Shown here: one piece after another, positions 53,067-62,325 of the stretch | Layout of the letters: each line of letters starts with the position of its first letter | How positions within the stretch are numbered: the first letter of the stretch is position 1 | Assembly (NCBI GenBank): GCA_937926785.1 | Contig: CALBBQ010000035.1 | Coordinates: 1 to 64,000, forward strand | Source of the DNA: an uncultured Bacteroidales bacterium | GTDB lineage: Bacteria; Bacteroidota; Bacteroidia; Bacteroidales; Tenuifilaceae | Reading direction: 5' to 3' | DNA length: 64,000 nucleotides | Translations under genes and position numbers: made by a program | The notes under the pieces: model-generated | Database searches by the model: none | What the model saw: the letters and a program-made list of their open reading frames with translations, nothing else | What the model was told of the DNA's origin: nothing

Positions 53067-55934
53067 CTACATGTAATCTTCAATGGGAGCGCAGGTGCAA
53101 ACCAGGTTCCGGTCGCCATAACCGGCATCTATCTTGCTCACATAGGGCCAGAACTTATTCTGCATAACCCATTGTAATGGGTAGGCTGCTTGCTGACGGG
53201 TATAGGAATGTTTCCACTCGTCGGCGGTAACCTCAGGAGCGGTATGCGGGGCATTGGCAATTAGGTTATCGTCCCTATCGGCTTTGCCGTTTTTGATGTC
53301 CTCAAGCTCCTGCTTAATGGCTATCATCATCTCCGCAAACCGATCGAGTTCTTGTTTCGACTCACTCTCGGTTGGCTCAACCATAAGGCTCTCGTGAACA
53401 GGGAACGAAACGGTTGGAGCATGGTACCCATAGTCCATCATTCTTCGGCCAACATCACTGGTGTCAACGCCATAGGTCATCTTAAAGTGATGGCAATCCA
53501 GAATCATCTCATGGGCTACCCTACCGGTTTCGCCGGTGTAAAGTATTTTGTAGTGCTCTTTAAGCCTAGCAGCAAGATAGTTGGCATTCAGAATGGCCAT
53601 TTTTGTTGCTTGGGTTAAACCCTCGGCGCCGGCCATTAGGATGTAGGCGTAAGAAATTACGATTACGCTGGCGCTTCCCCACGGTGCTGCAGCTACGGCA
53701 GTAATAGCTTTTTCTCCACCTGTTTTAACTACCGGGTGAGATGGTAGGAATGGGGCCAGGTGCTTGGCAACCGCAATTGGACCAACTCCAGGGCCTCCAC
53801 CACCGTGAGGGATAGCAAAGGTTTTGTGAAGATTAAGATGGCATACATCGGCACCAATCTCGCCCGGACTGGTTAAACCAACCTGTGCGTTCATATTTGC
53901 TCCATCCATGTACACTAAACCACCATTTTGGTGAACGATATCCATCATTTCCCTGATTCTGCTTTCGAACACTCCATGTGTGGAAGGATAGGTAACCATG
54001 AAAGCCGAAAGGTTATCTTTATGCTGCTCAGCCTTAGCTCTTAAATCGTCAACGTTGATATTTCCGTTCTCGTCGCAAGCTACAACTACCACCTGCATAC
54101 CGGCCATGGCAGCACTGGCAGGGTTCGTTCCATGAGCCGATGAGGGAATGAGAACAACATTCCTATGCCCCTCGCCTCGACTAATGTGATACTGTCGAAT
54201 CACCATCAACCCCGTGTACTCGCCGGCAGCACCTGAATTTGGCTGTAGGGATACCGCATGAAATCCGGTAATCTCGGCCAGGTACTGTTCAAGTTCGCGT
54301 ATAACCTGCATGTAGCCTTCGGCCTGGTCGGCAGGTACGAATGGGTGTAAGCTGTTCCACTCTGGCCAGCTTAAAGGCAGCATAGTGGTTGCAGGGTTAA
54401 GCTTCATGGTACAGCTACCCAGCGATATCATGCTATGGTTAAGCGCAATGTCGCGACGCTCAAGCTTCTTGATGTAACGCATCATTTCGGTTTCAGAGTG
54501 GTAGCTGTTAAACACCCTATCGGTCAGGTAGGGCGACTTGCGGCGCAGCGCCTCGGGAATCCTGTTTTGCTCTTTAATCTCCTTAATCTCGTTGAATTCT
54601 TTCCCAGCTGCCTCAGCAAATACAGACATTAAGGTGTTTACATCCTTCAGCAGGGTAGTTTCATCAAAGCTGATACCAATTTTGCCATTGGTTTTGTAGT
54701 TCAGGTTGATTTGGCGGGCTAACGCACGCTTACGTATATCTTCTACTGAAATACTTGAAGGAAGTTCGACTTCGAGGGTGTCAAAGATGTTCTTTACGGT
54801 TTGGGTGTAACCCAGTTTGCTCAGCTCATCGGCAACCATTGAAGCAATGCTGTGCACATACGATGCGATACGGCGTATTCCCTCAGGACCATGGTAAACA
54901 GCATACATCCCGGCCATGGTGGCAAGCAATGCCTGAGCGGTACAAATATTCGAGGTGGCGCGCTCTCGCTTGATGTGCTGCTCACGGGTTTGGAGCGCCA
55001 TGCGTAGAGCCTTATTCCCATGACGGTCAACCGATACACCGATTATACGGCCGGGCATGCTCCGTTTGAACTCATCCTTGCAGGCAAAGTAAGCGGCATG
55101 AGGTCCTCCAAATCCCATAGGAATACCAAAACGCTGGGTAGAACCGGCTGCTATGTCGGCCCCCCACTCACCCGGAGGAGTTATAAGAGCGAGGCTAAGT
55201 ATATCGGCCACAGCTGTAACCAGGGCCCCTGCTTCATGGGCTTTTGCTGCAAATGCAGCATAATCGCGAACATTTCCCCTTGCTGATGGGTACTGAACAA
55301 TTACACCAAATTCAGCTCCACTAAATTTATAATCACTGTAGCATCCGGTAACTACCTCAATTCCTAGAGGGTTAGAGCGTGTTGTGATCACTTCCAGGGT
55401 TTGGGGGAATATATCCTGGTCAACGAATAGCACATTTTTGCCTGCCTTAACTGCCTCGCGAGAACGAAGGTTATACATCATAATCATAGCCTCAGCTGCA
55501 GCTGTTGCTTCGTCGAGCAGGGATGCATTGGCAATCTGCATACCGGTAAGCTCCACTACCATGGTTTGGAAGTTAAGTAGGGCTTCCAAACGTCCCTGGC
55601 TAATTTCGGCTTGGTAAGGGGTGTATGAGGTGTACCATCCTGGATTTTCGAAAATATTCCTTAAGATCACCGAGGGAGTTATAGTGCCGTAGTACCCCAT
55701 TCCGATAAAACTCTTATAGAGTTTATTTTTAGAAGCAATGGCCTTGATGTGATTAAGGAACTCATACTCCGACATGGGGGCTGGTAGATTTAGAGGCCTC
55801 TTTAAACGAATGTTGGCAGGCACAGTTTGGTTTATCAACTCATCGACCGATGAAACCCCAATCACTTTAAGCATATCTGACAGCTCATGATCGCGTGGAC
55901 CATTATGTCTGGAAATAAATGTATCTGTGTTCAT
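53067..55934 (-). CDS. gcvP: glycine dehydrogenase (decarboxylating), P protein
   Basis: 955 residues, the fused homodimeric type. PLP-dependent decarboxylation of glycine in the cleavage system, passing aminomethyl to GcvH. Start ATG at 55934 gives MNTDTFISRHNGPRDHELS; an in-frame codon 10 residues upstream is unlikely. The N-terminal half has FIGMGYYGTITPSVILRNI and YTPYQAEISQGRLEALLNFQ. The C-terminal half has the PLP lysine in NLHKTFAIPHGGGGPG and SAHGTNPASAAMAG. gcvH and gcvT are not adjacent. Confidence 0.97.
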   Translation of the reverse strand: MNTDTFISRHNGPRDHELSDMLKVIGVSSVDELINQTVPANIRLKRPLNLPAPMSEYEFLNHIKAIASKNKLYKSFIGMGYYGTITPSVILRNIFENPGWYTSYTPYQAEISQGRLEALLNFQTMVVELTGMQIANASLLDEATAAAEAMIMMYNLRSREAVKAGKNVLFVDQDIFPQTLEVITTRSNPLGIEVVTGCYSDYKFSGAEFGVIVQYPSARGNVRDYAAFAAKAHEAGALVTAVADILSLALITPPGEWGADIAAGSTQRFGIPMGFGGPHAAYFACKDEFKRSMPGRIIGVSVDRHGNKALRMALQTREQHIKRERATSNICTAQALLATMAGMYAVYHGPEGIRRIASYVHSIASMVADELSKLGYTQTVKNIFDTLEVELPSSISVEDIRKRALARQINLNYKTNGKIGISFDETTLLKDVNTLMSVFAEAAGKEFNEIKEIKEQNRIPEALRRKSPYLTDRVFNSYHSETEMMRYIKKLERRDIALNHSMISLGSCTMKLNPATTMLPLSWPEWNSLHPFVPADQAEGYMQVIRELEQYLAEITGFHAVSLQPNSGAAGEYTGLMVIRQYHISRGEGHRNVVLIPSSAHGTNPASAAMAGMQVVVVACDENGNINVDDLRAKAEQHKDNLSAFMVTYPSTHGVFESRIREMMDIVHQNGGLVYMDGANMNAQVGLTSPGEIGADVCHLNLHKTFAIPHGGGGPGVGPIAVAKHLAPFLPSHPVVKTGGEKAITAVAAAPWGSASVIVISYAYILMAGAEGLTQATKMAILNANYLAARLKEHYKILYTGETGRVAHEMILDCHHFKMTYGVDTSDVGRRMMDYGYHAPTVSFPVHESLMVEPTESESKQELDRFAEMMIAIKQELEDIKNGKADRDDNLIANAPHTAPEVTADEWKHSYTRQQAAYPLQWVMQNKFWPYVSKIDAGYGDRNLVCTCAPIEDYM

Positions 55935-55961
55935 CACGATTTTATAATTAAAAGTTTGTAG

Positions 55962-55969
55962 CAAAATTA
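55962..55969 (-). promoter_or_regulatory. -7 element of gcvP promoter
   Basis: TAATTTTG on the minus strand, 27 bases before the ATG. No matching -33 was found. I looked for a glycine riboswitch in this leader and saw none; the leader is too short. Confidence 0.5.
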
Positions 55970-56033
55970 TGATTTTAGCTTAATGGTTATTACTAAACAA
56001 AATTAGTTCGCTTATGTTCTTTAACATTTTTTA

Positions 56034-56669
56034 CTAGATGAAAGGGTTCGATTTCCTCTCAAAGCCTATTGAAGTTCGGTTACCGTGGCCAGGATAAACC
56101 TGCACATCATCGGGCAAAACCATCAGCTTTTCTTTAATGCTTTTAACAAGCGTGTCGTAGCTGCCACCCGGCAAATCCGTTCGCCCAATAGAGAGGTTGA
56201 ACAGTGTGTCACCTGTAATCAAGAACTTATCGTTTTCCGAATACAAACATATACCGCCTTTGGTGTGGCCGGGGGTATGGATAACCTCTATTTTAGTGTC
56301 ATTAATGTTAAACACGCTTCCATGATTAAGGGTATCGTCAATGGAGGGTACTGAGTCCAGGTATAGCCCAAACATCATGGCATGTCCGGGAGCCATTTGC
56401 AGAAGCGGGAAATCGTCGATATGAGCATAGGCCTTTACCCCAAAGTGCTCCTTGAGCATCTGAATTCCCAATATGTGGTCGATGTGGCAATGGGTGTTCA
56501 CCAGGAATTTCAATGCCAAACCCTGCTGCTCAATGAAATCAATTAATTCCTGAAACTCCTCATTTGTTGAGCAAGCTGGGTCAATAACTACAGCCTCAGC
56601 ATGAGGCTGGTAAAGGACATAGGTGTTTACCTGAAACGGATTGAAAACGAACTGCTTAACTTTTAACAT
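56034..56669 (-). CDS. MBL-fold metallo-hydrolase (glyoxalase II-like)
   Basis: 211 residues. Metal motif VNTHCHIDHILG (HxHxDH), then His in VIHTPGHTKGGICLY, Asp in LITGDTLF and C-terminal VYPGHGNRTSIGFE. This set fits hydroxyacylglutathione hydrolase-like or sulfur-metabolism MBL proteins; the true substrate is unknown. Ten bases downstream of pcm on the same strand. Confidence 0.92.
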   Translation of the reverse strand: MLKVKQFVFNPFQVNTYVLYQPHAEAVVIDPACSTNEEFQELIDFIEQQGLALKFLVNTHCHIDHILGIQMLKEHFGVKAYAHIDDFPLLQMAPGHAMMFGLYLDSVPSIDDTLNHGSVFNINDTKIEVIHTPGHTKGGICLYSENDKFLITGDTLFNLSIGRTDLPGGSYDTLVKSIKEKLMVLPDDVQVYPGHGNRTSIGFERKSNPFI

Positions 56670-56679
56670 GCCGTAAATG

Positions 56680-57330
56680 TTATTTTGCTTTCCCTTTTAA
56701 CAACGGAACAAAAATAAAGTTTCCGTGAGCCGACTGGCGAACCGTACCATCGTTAAGCTTCTCAATGAGCATCATGGTTTGGCCGTAATCATCGCCCACC
56801 GGGATTACCAGTCGGCCACCCGGAGCTAGCTGCTCAACAAGAGCAGCAGGCACCTCGGTAGCACCTGCGGTTACAATAATCCGGTCGAAAGGGCTGTACG
56901 CCGGTAAACCCTGGTAGCCATCGCCATAGTGGCAGCTGGGGCGGTAACCCATTTCTTCGAGTATTGCCTTTGCTGAAAGAAATAAATCCCTATGCCGCTC
57001 TATGGTATGAAGCCTTGCTCCCAGCTCCATCAGAATTGCAGCCTGATAGCCTGAACCTGTTCCAACCTCTAAAACCTTTTGCATGGGTTCTACCTGGAGC
57101 AGTTGGGTTTGAAACGCCACCGTAAAGGGTTGTGATATGGTTTGACCAGAACCTATTGGAAACGCCTGATCCTTATAGGCAAAACCTAAAAAACCGCTAT
57201 CCATAAAATTGTGCCGGGGTACCCTCATCATGGCATCAAGAACTCGCTGGTCAGTAATTCCTTTTGAAGCCACTTCGTCAACCAGCTTTCTACGCAGTCC
57301 CTTGTGCCTGATGCTATCGTCCTGTAACAT
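56680..57330 (-). CDS. pcm: protein-L-isoaspartate O-methyltransferase
   Basis: 216 residues. Repairs isoaspartyl residues using SAM. Motifs: MRVPRHNFM, YKDQAFPIGSGQTISQPFTVAFQTQLL, VLEVGTGSGYQAAIL (SAM motif I), FDRIIVTAGATEVPAALVEQLAPGGRLVIPVG. Complete. Confidence 0.95.
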   Translation of the reverse strand: MLQDDSIRHKGLRRKLVDEVASKGITDQRVLDAMMRVPRHNFMDSGFLGFAYKDQAFPIGSGQTISQPFTVAFQTQLLQVEPMQKVLEVGTGSGYQAAILMELGARLHTIERHRDLFLSAKAILEEMGYRPSCHYGDGYQGLPAYSPFDRIIVTAGATEVPAALVEQLAPGGRLVIPVGDDYGQTMMLIEKLNDGTVRQSAHGNFIFVPLLKGKAK

Positions 57331-57508
57331 AACCTTCTCTCAGAAATATTTGCTTCTTAACGCTGTTGTATCCATTTTAGTAATGGCAAATTTAGGCTTT
57401 ATGGCGGTATTTTACGATACTGTTACTAAATGGTTAATAAGTTTTCGCCTAATGGCGCTTCAAGAACCCTTGCACCATGTAATATTGCAGTACCATTTGC
57501 CTTTTAGT
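57331..57508. other. divergent intergenic region, no assigned gene
   Basis: The plus frame of the next gene stays open through here, with ATGs at 57383 and 57452, so an N-terminal extension is possible. The translated sequence looks non-conserved and hydrophobic, and I treat it as leader. A near-consensus -7 (TACCATTTG, one base too long) lies about 20 bases before 57509. Confidence 0.35.
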
Positions 57509-58309
57509 ATGAATGTTTACCTGATAGCTGACCCATCAAAAGCCGAAAACTATCCAGCGAAAGGATTTTTCAACGAAGTTTTGTGGGTCGATGACAACGA
57601 GAAGTTGCTGTACAATATACTTAACCCTTCAAACAGGTTTTCCGCCATTCTTGAACATACCGGGCTAGCCCTGATCGATACCGAGAGTTCACATTCATTT
57701 GCTTTAATTTCGCTTATGGTGCGCTCGGGCGTTCATGTTCTCTCACCCAACCTGATTCATTTTGAGATAGAGGAGCTGAAAGAACTTCAGGCTATAGCAT
57801 CAGAAATTGAGGTGCAGCTGGGCTACATTCCTCATAAATCAGTGAATATTAACCAAAACATCACCTTCCCTTGCATATCCCATTGCGAACATAGATTCTC
57901 CGGCTTGGTTACCCCCAGCAAGCTCAACGATGTTCTCCTAAGCGATTTAACCATTATCCTGAAATTCATTAACGAAGCCATAAGAAAGATCAAGGTTTAC
58001 TGGATCCCTGTTTACTGCACTCAACCCAAAGTAGTAACCATAGTAGTCGATTTCATCGACAACTCCGTTTTAACGTACCAGGCGATAGGCAACTCCTTGA
58101 ACAACTTCTTTAAAGCAGAGACAATTACAGAAACCAGCCAATTTGCATTGGAAACAAATGAGTGTTCACAAGAATCCACTGCTCCATCGACAGAAATACA
58201 TCGCATCGTTGATAAGTTTATAAATCACCAAAAAATGGAGTACCCGGTCGATATCCTACTGAAATCTAAAACCATACAGGAATTTGTAAAAAAAAAGATA
58301 TGGGGTTAG
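57509..58309 (+). CDS. degenerate Gfo/Idh/MocA-like protein
   Basis: 266 residues from the ATG at 57509. The pattern ILEHTGLALIDTESSHSFALISLMVRSGVHVLSPNL, then FEIEELKELQAIASEIEVQLGYIPHKSVN, lines up with the Gfo/Idh/MocA scheme 'D.v.i.tp...H...a...l..GkHVl.EKP....~e..eL..~A....~...vG~..R'. The GxGxxG nucleotide loop and the catalytic Lys of the EKP motif are missing (SPN instead). The later VVTIVVDFIDNSVLTYQAIGNSL resembles the family's C-terminal sheet. So it is probably a non-catalytic relative, perhaps a scaffold or sensor. It precedes a sugar transferase gene by 60 bases. The assignment is my inference from pattern only. Confidence 0.55.
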   Translation: MNVYLIADPSKAENYPAKGFFNEVLWVDDNEKLLYNILNPSNRFSAILEHTGLALIDTESSHSFALISLMVRSGVHVLSPNLIHFEIEELKELQAIASEIEVQLGYIPHKSVNINQNITFPCISHCEHRFSGLVTPSKLNDVLLSDLTIILKFINEAIRKIKVYWIPVYCTQPKVVTIVVDFIDNSVLTYQAIGNSLNNFFKAETITETSQFALETNECSQESTAPSTEIHRIVDKFINHQKMEYPVDILLKSKTIQEFVKKKIWG

Positions 58310-58369
58310 CAATAAAAACCGTTTTATAAAGTTATCTTTTTGTGCAGAAATTCCATCAAACACTTCACT

Positions 58370-59782
58370 TTGAACAAACGTAAGCAAGGACTCAAATACA
58401 TTTTATTTGATGTTGTAGGAAGCGCTACAGCATGGACACTTTTTAATATTTATCGGAAGCGGGTTATTGAGTCAAACCTGTTTGGAGTTGACCTCTATTT
58501 TACGCCGAATTGGAAGTTCTTTTTGGGTTTGGTGTTCTTTACCCTATTCTGGGTATCGCTATTTGGTTTAGTGGGGCTATACCACGACCCTTATCGCAAA
58601 TCGCGTCTTAAGGAGTTTGGAGTTTCACTGGGTATCACAATTGTTGGGTGCATTGTCCTTTTTTTTGTCCTTTTAATAGACGATTACGTGGTTTCCTACC
58701 AAAACTATTACCGGATACTTATCACCCTATTTCTGCTAATTTACATTGCAACCTACCTTCCCCGGTTGATCATAACAACCCGTACCATTCATCAAATTCA
58801 CAGCCGCAAGATCGGTTACCCCACAATAATTGTGGGTAGTGGGAAAAAAGCTTGGGGAACCTACAACGAAATTAACTCCGAAAAAATTTCACAGGGATTC
58901 AAAATCATAGGGTTCATAGATGTTCCCAATGGTGAAAAGCCACCTCAGCTGCTGCCCATGATACTAGGCTCCGCTGATGACCTCAACAGGATAATTGAGA
59001 AACACCGGATTGAGGAGGTAATTCTGGCGCTTAACGATGAGAGCCCTCAAACCGTTTCTCTGGTTATCAATAAGCTCATACCGCTGAATGTAAATATTAA
59101 GGCCATACCAGGCATGAACGACATTCTGTTGGGCAGAGTTAAGCTAAATCGCATAATCGGAACCACCCTTGTTAATGTTTCGTTCGACCTGATGCCACCC
59201 TGGCAGGCCAATATTAAGGAGCTGCTCGATTTTGTATTTGCCACAGTGGGGTTGATTATAACGGCACCCATTGCCCTATTCTTAATGATTGCAATTAAAA
59301 TCACCTCCAAAGGACCTGTAATATTCAAACAAGAACGTATCGGTCAATACGGAAAACCATTCAACATATATAAATTTAGAAGCATGTATGTTGATGCTGA
59401 AAATAACGGGCCAGCCCTATCTAATAGGACCGACCCCAGGGTAACCCCCATTGGCCGGTTCATGCGCAAAACAAGGCTTGATGAGATTCCCAACTTTGTC
59501 AACGTACTCAAAGGCGAGATGTCGATTGTAGGGCCACGTCCGGAACGGCAGCACTATATTGAACAAATAGTAAGGGTTGCGCCGCACTACCTGCACCTGC
59601 AAAAGGTTAAACCGGGAATAACCTCATGGGGGCAGGTAAAATTTGGCTACGCCGAGAATATTGACCAAATGGTGGAACGATTGAAGTACGACCTGCTCTA
59701 CCTGGAAAATATGACCCTGTACATCGATTTCAAGATAATGATCTACACCCTGCTTACCATTTTCAAAGGGAAAGGGGTTTAG
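58370..59782 (+). CDS. polyprenyl-phosphate sugar-1-phosphate transferase (WcaJ/WbaP type)
   Basis: 470 residues. Four to five N-terminal TM helices, a Rossmann-like CoA-binding-type domain (PTIIVGSGKKAWGTYNEINS ... GFKIIGFIDVPNGEKPP), another TM at ~290, then the bacterial transferase domain: FKQERIGQYGKPFNIYKFRSMYVDAE, RKTRLDEIPNFVNVLKGEMSIVGPRPERQHY. It loads the first sugar phosphate onto undecaprenyl phosphate in exopolysaccharide or O-antigen synthesis. No ATG exists near the N-terminus. I chose a TTG at 58370 (MNKRKQGLKYILFDVVGS); a TTG at 58340 is the alternative. The 3' end overlaps the convergent thpR by 4 bases. Confidence 0.92.
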   Translation: MNKRKQGLKYILFDVVGSATAWTLFNIYRKRVIESNLFGVDLYFTPNWKFFLGLVFFTLFWVSLFGLVGLYHDPYRKSRLKEFGVSLGITIVGCIVLFFVLLIDDYVVSYQNYYRILITLFLLIYIATYLPRLIITTRTIHQIHSRKIGYPTIIVGSGKKAWGTYNEINSEKISQGFKIIGFIDVPNGEKPPQLLPMILGSADDLNRIIEKHRIEEVILALNDESPQTVSLVINKLIPLNVNIKAIPGMNDILLGRVKLNRIIGTTLVNVSFDLMPPWQANIKELLDFVFATVGLIITAPIALFLMIAIKITSKGPVIFKQERIGQYGKPFNIYKFRSMYVDAENNGPALSNRTDPRVTPIGRFMRKTRLDEIPNFVNVLKGEMSIVGPRPERQHYIEQIVRVAPHYLHLQKVKPGITSWGQVKFGYAENIDQMVERLKYDLLYLENMTLYIDFKIMIYTLLTIFKGKGV

Positions 59783-60345
59783 CCTTGCGATAGCTGAAAT
59801 CTGGCTAGTTCCCTATACTCCGGACCTTGAGGCCGTAGTATGCTTTCGTAAAAGACCAAGTGGTTTACTTCAACCTCCTGAAATGCTAGATTCCGGTTTC
59901 GCTGAATGGTGTCCTTTAGCTTATCAACTTGATGAAGAAATTTAATCCTGCCCAGAGTTAGATGCGGATTAAAAGTATCCTTATCATCTACATAACCGAA
60001 CGCCGATAAGGCACCATCAACCTCCAGCTTCAGCCTCCGAAGCTCATCCGGGTAATCAACCCCCAGCCAAATAACCCTTGGTGTTGGCTTACCAAAAGTG
60101 CCCATACCTTTAATAGCTATGCGCAAAGGTTTGAACTGCGATAGGCACTTTGAAATTGACTCTTTTATGCTGTCTAGTTGGTCTACAGGGGTATCGCCAA
60201 GGAAAAAAAGCGTTAGGTGCATTACATCAGGGTTCACCCACTTGATGCTATCGAGCTTATGGTTACACCTGAGCGTTTCCAGAATGCTCAGAATGCTCTG
60301 TTGGGGGTCAATATCAATGGCAATGAAAGTTCGCTTGGTTTCCAT
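59779..60345 (-). CDS. thpR: RNA 2',3'-cyclic phosphodiesterase (2H family)
   Basis: 188 residues. Two HxT motifs, MHLTLFFLGDTP (~45) and HLTLGRIK (~130), define the 2H active site, with KRTFIAIDIDPQ at the start. Family hydrolyses 2',3'-cyclic phosphate RNA ends and can ligate tRNA halves in vitro. Stop codon overlaps that of the sugar transferase on the other strand. Confidence 0.92.
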   Translation of the reverse strand: METKRTFIAIDIDPQQSILSILETLRCNHKLDSIKWVNPDVMHLTLFFLGDTPVDQLDSIKESISKCLSQFKPLRIAIKGMGTFGKPTPRVIWLGVDYPDELRRLKLEVDGALSAFGYVDDKDTFNPHLTLGRIKFLHQVDKLKDTIQRNRNLAFQEVEVNHLVFYESILRPQGPEYRELARFQLSQG

Positions 60346-60419
60346 GTTCTAAAGATAGGTGTTGTATGAAAAAAAAATTCAAACTATATTGTAAGGCAAA
60401 TTTAAAACGATTGCGGAAA

Positions 60420-61076
60420 ATGGGAAACAATAAAAAATTTGCTGTAATACTTTCGGGATGTGGGGTTTACGATGGAGCCGAAATACACGAGGCAGTGATG
60501 ACCCTATACGCCATTGCAAAGCATGGGGCAACCTACGAGATTTTTGCTCCCGATATCGAGCAGTATCACGTGATTAACCACCTTGATGGTAGCGTGATGA
60601 GAGAAAAGAGAAATGTGCTTGTTGAATCGGCCCGGATTGCCCGAGGAAAAATAAAACCCTTAAAGGAGTTTAATCCCGAGCTTTTTAACGCTTTAATATT
60701 CCCTGGGGGCTTTGGGGTAGCCAAAAACTTAAGTACATGGGCAATTGACGGGCCGCAATGTACGGTTAATCCACAGATTGAAGAGGCTATTAAAGCAATG
60801 CACCGGATGCATAAACCCATTGGGGCTCTTTGCATTTCTCCTGTACTGTTCGCTAAAGTGCTGGGTAATGTTACCATTACCATAGGCAAAGACGCATCCA
60901 CAGCAAAAGCACTGGAGAGTTTGGGTGCCAAGCATCAGCCAACAGGACATGCCCAAGTAGTTGTGGACGAAAAAAACATGCTGTTTACCACACCATGCTA
61001 CATGCTGGATGCTACAATAGTTGACATCTCCAATGGAGCAAAAGCAATTGTTTCGGAAATACTAAAATGGATATAG
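60420..61076 (+). CDS. elbB: ElbB-like glyoxalase (DJ-1/PfpI superfamily)
   Basis: 218 residues from the ATG at 60420; a longer frame from 60366 adds a basic, non-conserved lead. Sequence KKFAVILSGCGVYDGAEIHEAVMTLYAIAKHGATYEIFAPDIEQYHV is the ElbB signature. The nucleophile-elbow Cys is in GALCISPVLFAKVL, and IFPGGFGVAKNLSTWA is typical. E. coli ElbB has glyoxalase activity and a reported link to isoprenoid yield. Followed after two bases by a small lipoprotein gene. Confidence 0.94.
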   Translation: MGNNKKFAVILSGCGVYDGAEIHEAVMTLYAIAKHGATYEIFAPDIEQYHVINHLDGSVMREKRNVLVESARIARGKIKPLKEFNPELFNALIFPGGFGVAKNLSTWAIDGPQCTVNPQIEEAIKAMHRMHKPIGALCISPVLFAKVLGNVTITIGKDASTAKALESLGAKHQPTGHAQVVVDEKNMLFTTPCYMLDATIVDISNGAKAIVSEILKWI

Positions 61077-61078
61077 CT

Positions 61079-61540
61079 ATGAAAAAGTTATTACTTCTTC
61101 TGCTATTATTTGCAGGAACACTACAGTACGGGTGCTTTAATCGGTGCGATGTAGACTGCGTGAACCCACCCCAACCTCTATGGTTCAAGGTAGTTGACAA
61201 GGTAACCAACAACAACCTAATATCCTCAGGTGTTTACGTTAAGGATAGCATAAAGATTTTTTACTTTGAAGAAAGCATAAAAAAATTCGTAAATGTCCAG
61301 TTTGTGGGCCCTGTGGGCGAGAATGACATTATACAAGCCAACATTGGAATTTATCAACCCCTAGGGCAGCTGAATACCTATTACTTATACCTTAACCAAT
61401 TTGATACCGATACAATTTTGGTTAGGTACGTAAAGCAAAGCGACGGGTGCTGCACCTCCTACCCCCTCGATTCCATTGCTATTAACGGAAAATATGTAAA
61501 TGTTGACAATGTAGATTACTCCTTTATAATCCAGAAGTAG
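61079..61540 (+). CDS. small lipoprotein, unknown function
   Basis: 153 residues from ATG at 61079. Signal peptide with probable lipidation at the Cys of LQYGC (MKKLLLLLLLFAGTLQYGC). The mature part begins FNRCDVDCVNPPQPLWFKVVDKVTNNNL and has a CC pair near the C-terminus (SDGCCTSYPLDSI), so two disulfides are possible. Beta-rich, no named domain. Two bases after elbB, so probably cotranscribed. Confidence 0.7.
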   Translation: MKKLLLLLLLFAGTLQYGCFNRCDVDCVNPPQPLWFKVVDKVTNNNLISSGVYVKDSIKIFYFEESIKKFVNVQFVGPVGENDIIQANIGIYQPLGQLNTYYLYLNQFDTDTILVRYVKQSDGCCTSYPLDSIAINGKYVNVDNVDYSFIIQK

Positions 61541-61542
61541 TT

Positions 61543-62139
61543 TCAAATCAGCCCCTGTTCATAAAGAAAGATCAGCTCGTTTAGTACCTTGTCTTCACCT
61601 TCAGGGTCGAACTTGGTTTTCAGGTTCGAACCAAATAAACGAGCCACACCCTGCCAGAAGGTGGCTGAGAAGCCACCCTTTAGCTCTTTAACAAGCTCGT
61701 AAGAGGTTCGACCGGTTTCACGATCAATTAGCTTGATAAGCATTTTTCCTTGGGAAATGGTAAGCCGGGTTAGCTCCTTCTCAAACTGCGCCCTAAGCTC
61801 CTTTTCTGCACGGTTGATGTACTCTTTACGCTCCCTCTCGGTTTTCAGGACTTTTAGCTGCTCATTCATCTCGTAAAGCTTGTTTTTAGCGATCTGAGCG
61901 TAGGGGTATGTTTTTTTCAGGTTGTATATCATTCGGTAGTACTGGCTCATTTCCCTATGGCTTTTAAACCGGCGTTTCCCCACCTTCACCACATCGTCGA
62001 GTTTAACATGGGGGATATACTCACCCTCAAAATAAACCGTTGGGTAAAACGGAATGGAATCATTTACCACTACCTGTCCTGAAGATCCTATAGGTATGGC
62101 AATCATAAGGAATAGTATGGATTTTATGATTCCGGGCAT
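61543..62139 (-). CDS. DUF4294 family protein, secreted
   Basis: 198 residues from ATG at 62139. Signal peptide MPGIIKSILFLMIAIPIGSSGQ. Mature part DSIPFYPTVYFEGEYIPHVKLDDVVKV and YYRMIYNLKKTYPYAQIAKNKLYEMNEQL are the DUF4294 pattern (V..vkkvYPyA..a...l...). A long charged helix follows (ERERKEYINRAEKELRAQFEKEL), then GQGKMLIKLIDRETGRTSYELVKELKG-like sequence. Function unknown, found widely in Bacteroidota. Confidence 0.88.
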   Translation of the reverse strand: MPGIIKSILFLMIAIPIGSSGQVVVNDSIPFYPTVYFEGEYIPHVKLDDVVKVGKRRFKSHREMSQYYRMIYNLKKTYPYAQIAKNKLYEMNEQLKVLKTERERKEYINRAEKELRAQFEKELTRLTISQGKMLIKLIDRETGRTSYELVKELKGGFSATFWQGVARLFGSNLKTKFDPEGEDKVLNELIFLYEQGLI

Positions 62140-62307
62140 CAAAAGTCAGTTATACATGCACAAAGTTAACACCACATCATTCTATAAACAATTTCTATGC
62201 AAAATTCGCAAAAAAGTTGCACCCACGTCAGTTAAAGCAAGGTGTCTATAAAAATGTTAAAATAATGTATTTCAATTTCTTAACAATACAACAAAAGGTT
62301 GCTGATG

Positions 62308-62315
62308 TACTTTTG
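62308..62315 (+). promoter_or_regulatory. -7 element of the SusC-like gene
   Basis: TACTTTTG matches TAnnTTTG. Expected transcription start is about 62322, giving a leader of about 135 bases. No -33 TTG at the right distance, which could mean activator dependence. Confidence 0.45.
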
Positions 62316-62325
62316 TAGTAGCGTT

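Noticed and set aside
55935..56033. Glycine riboswitch upstream of gcvP
   Set aside because: The leader between the -7 element and ATG is under 30 bases and the wider intergenic region lacks the conserved aptamer sequence.
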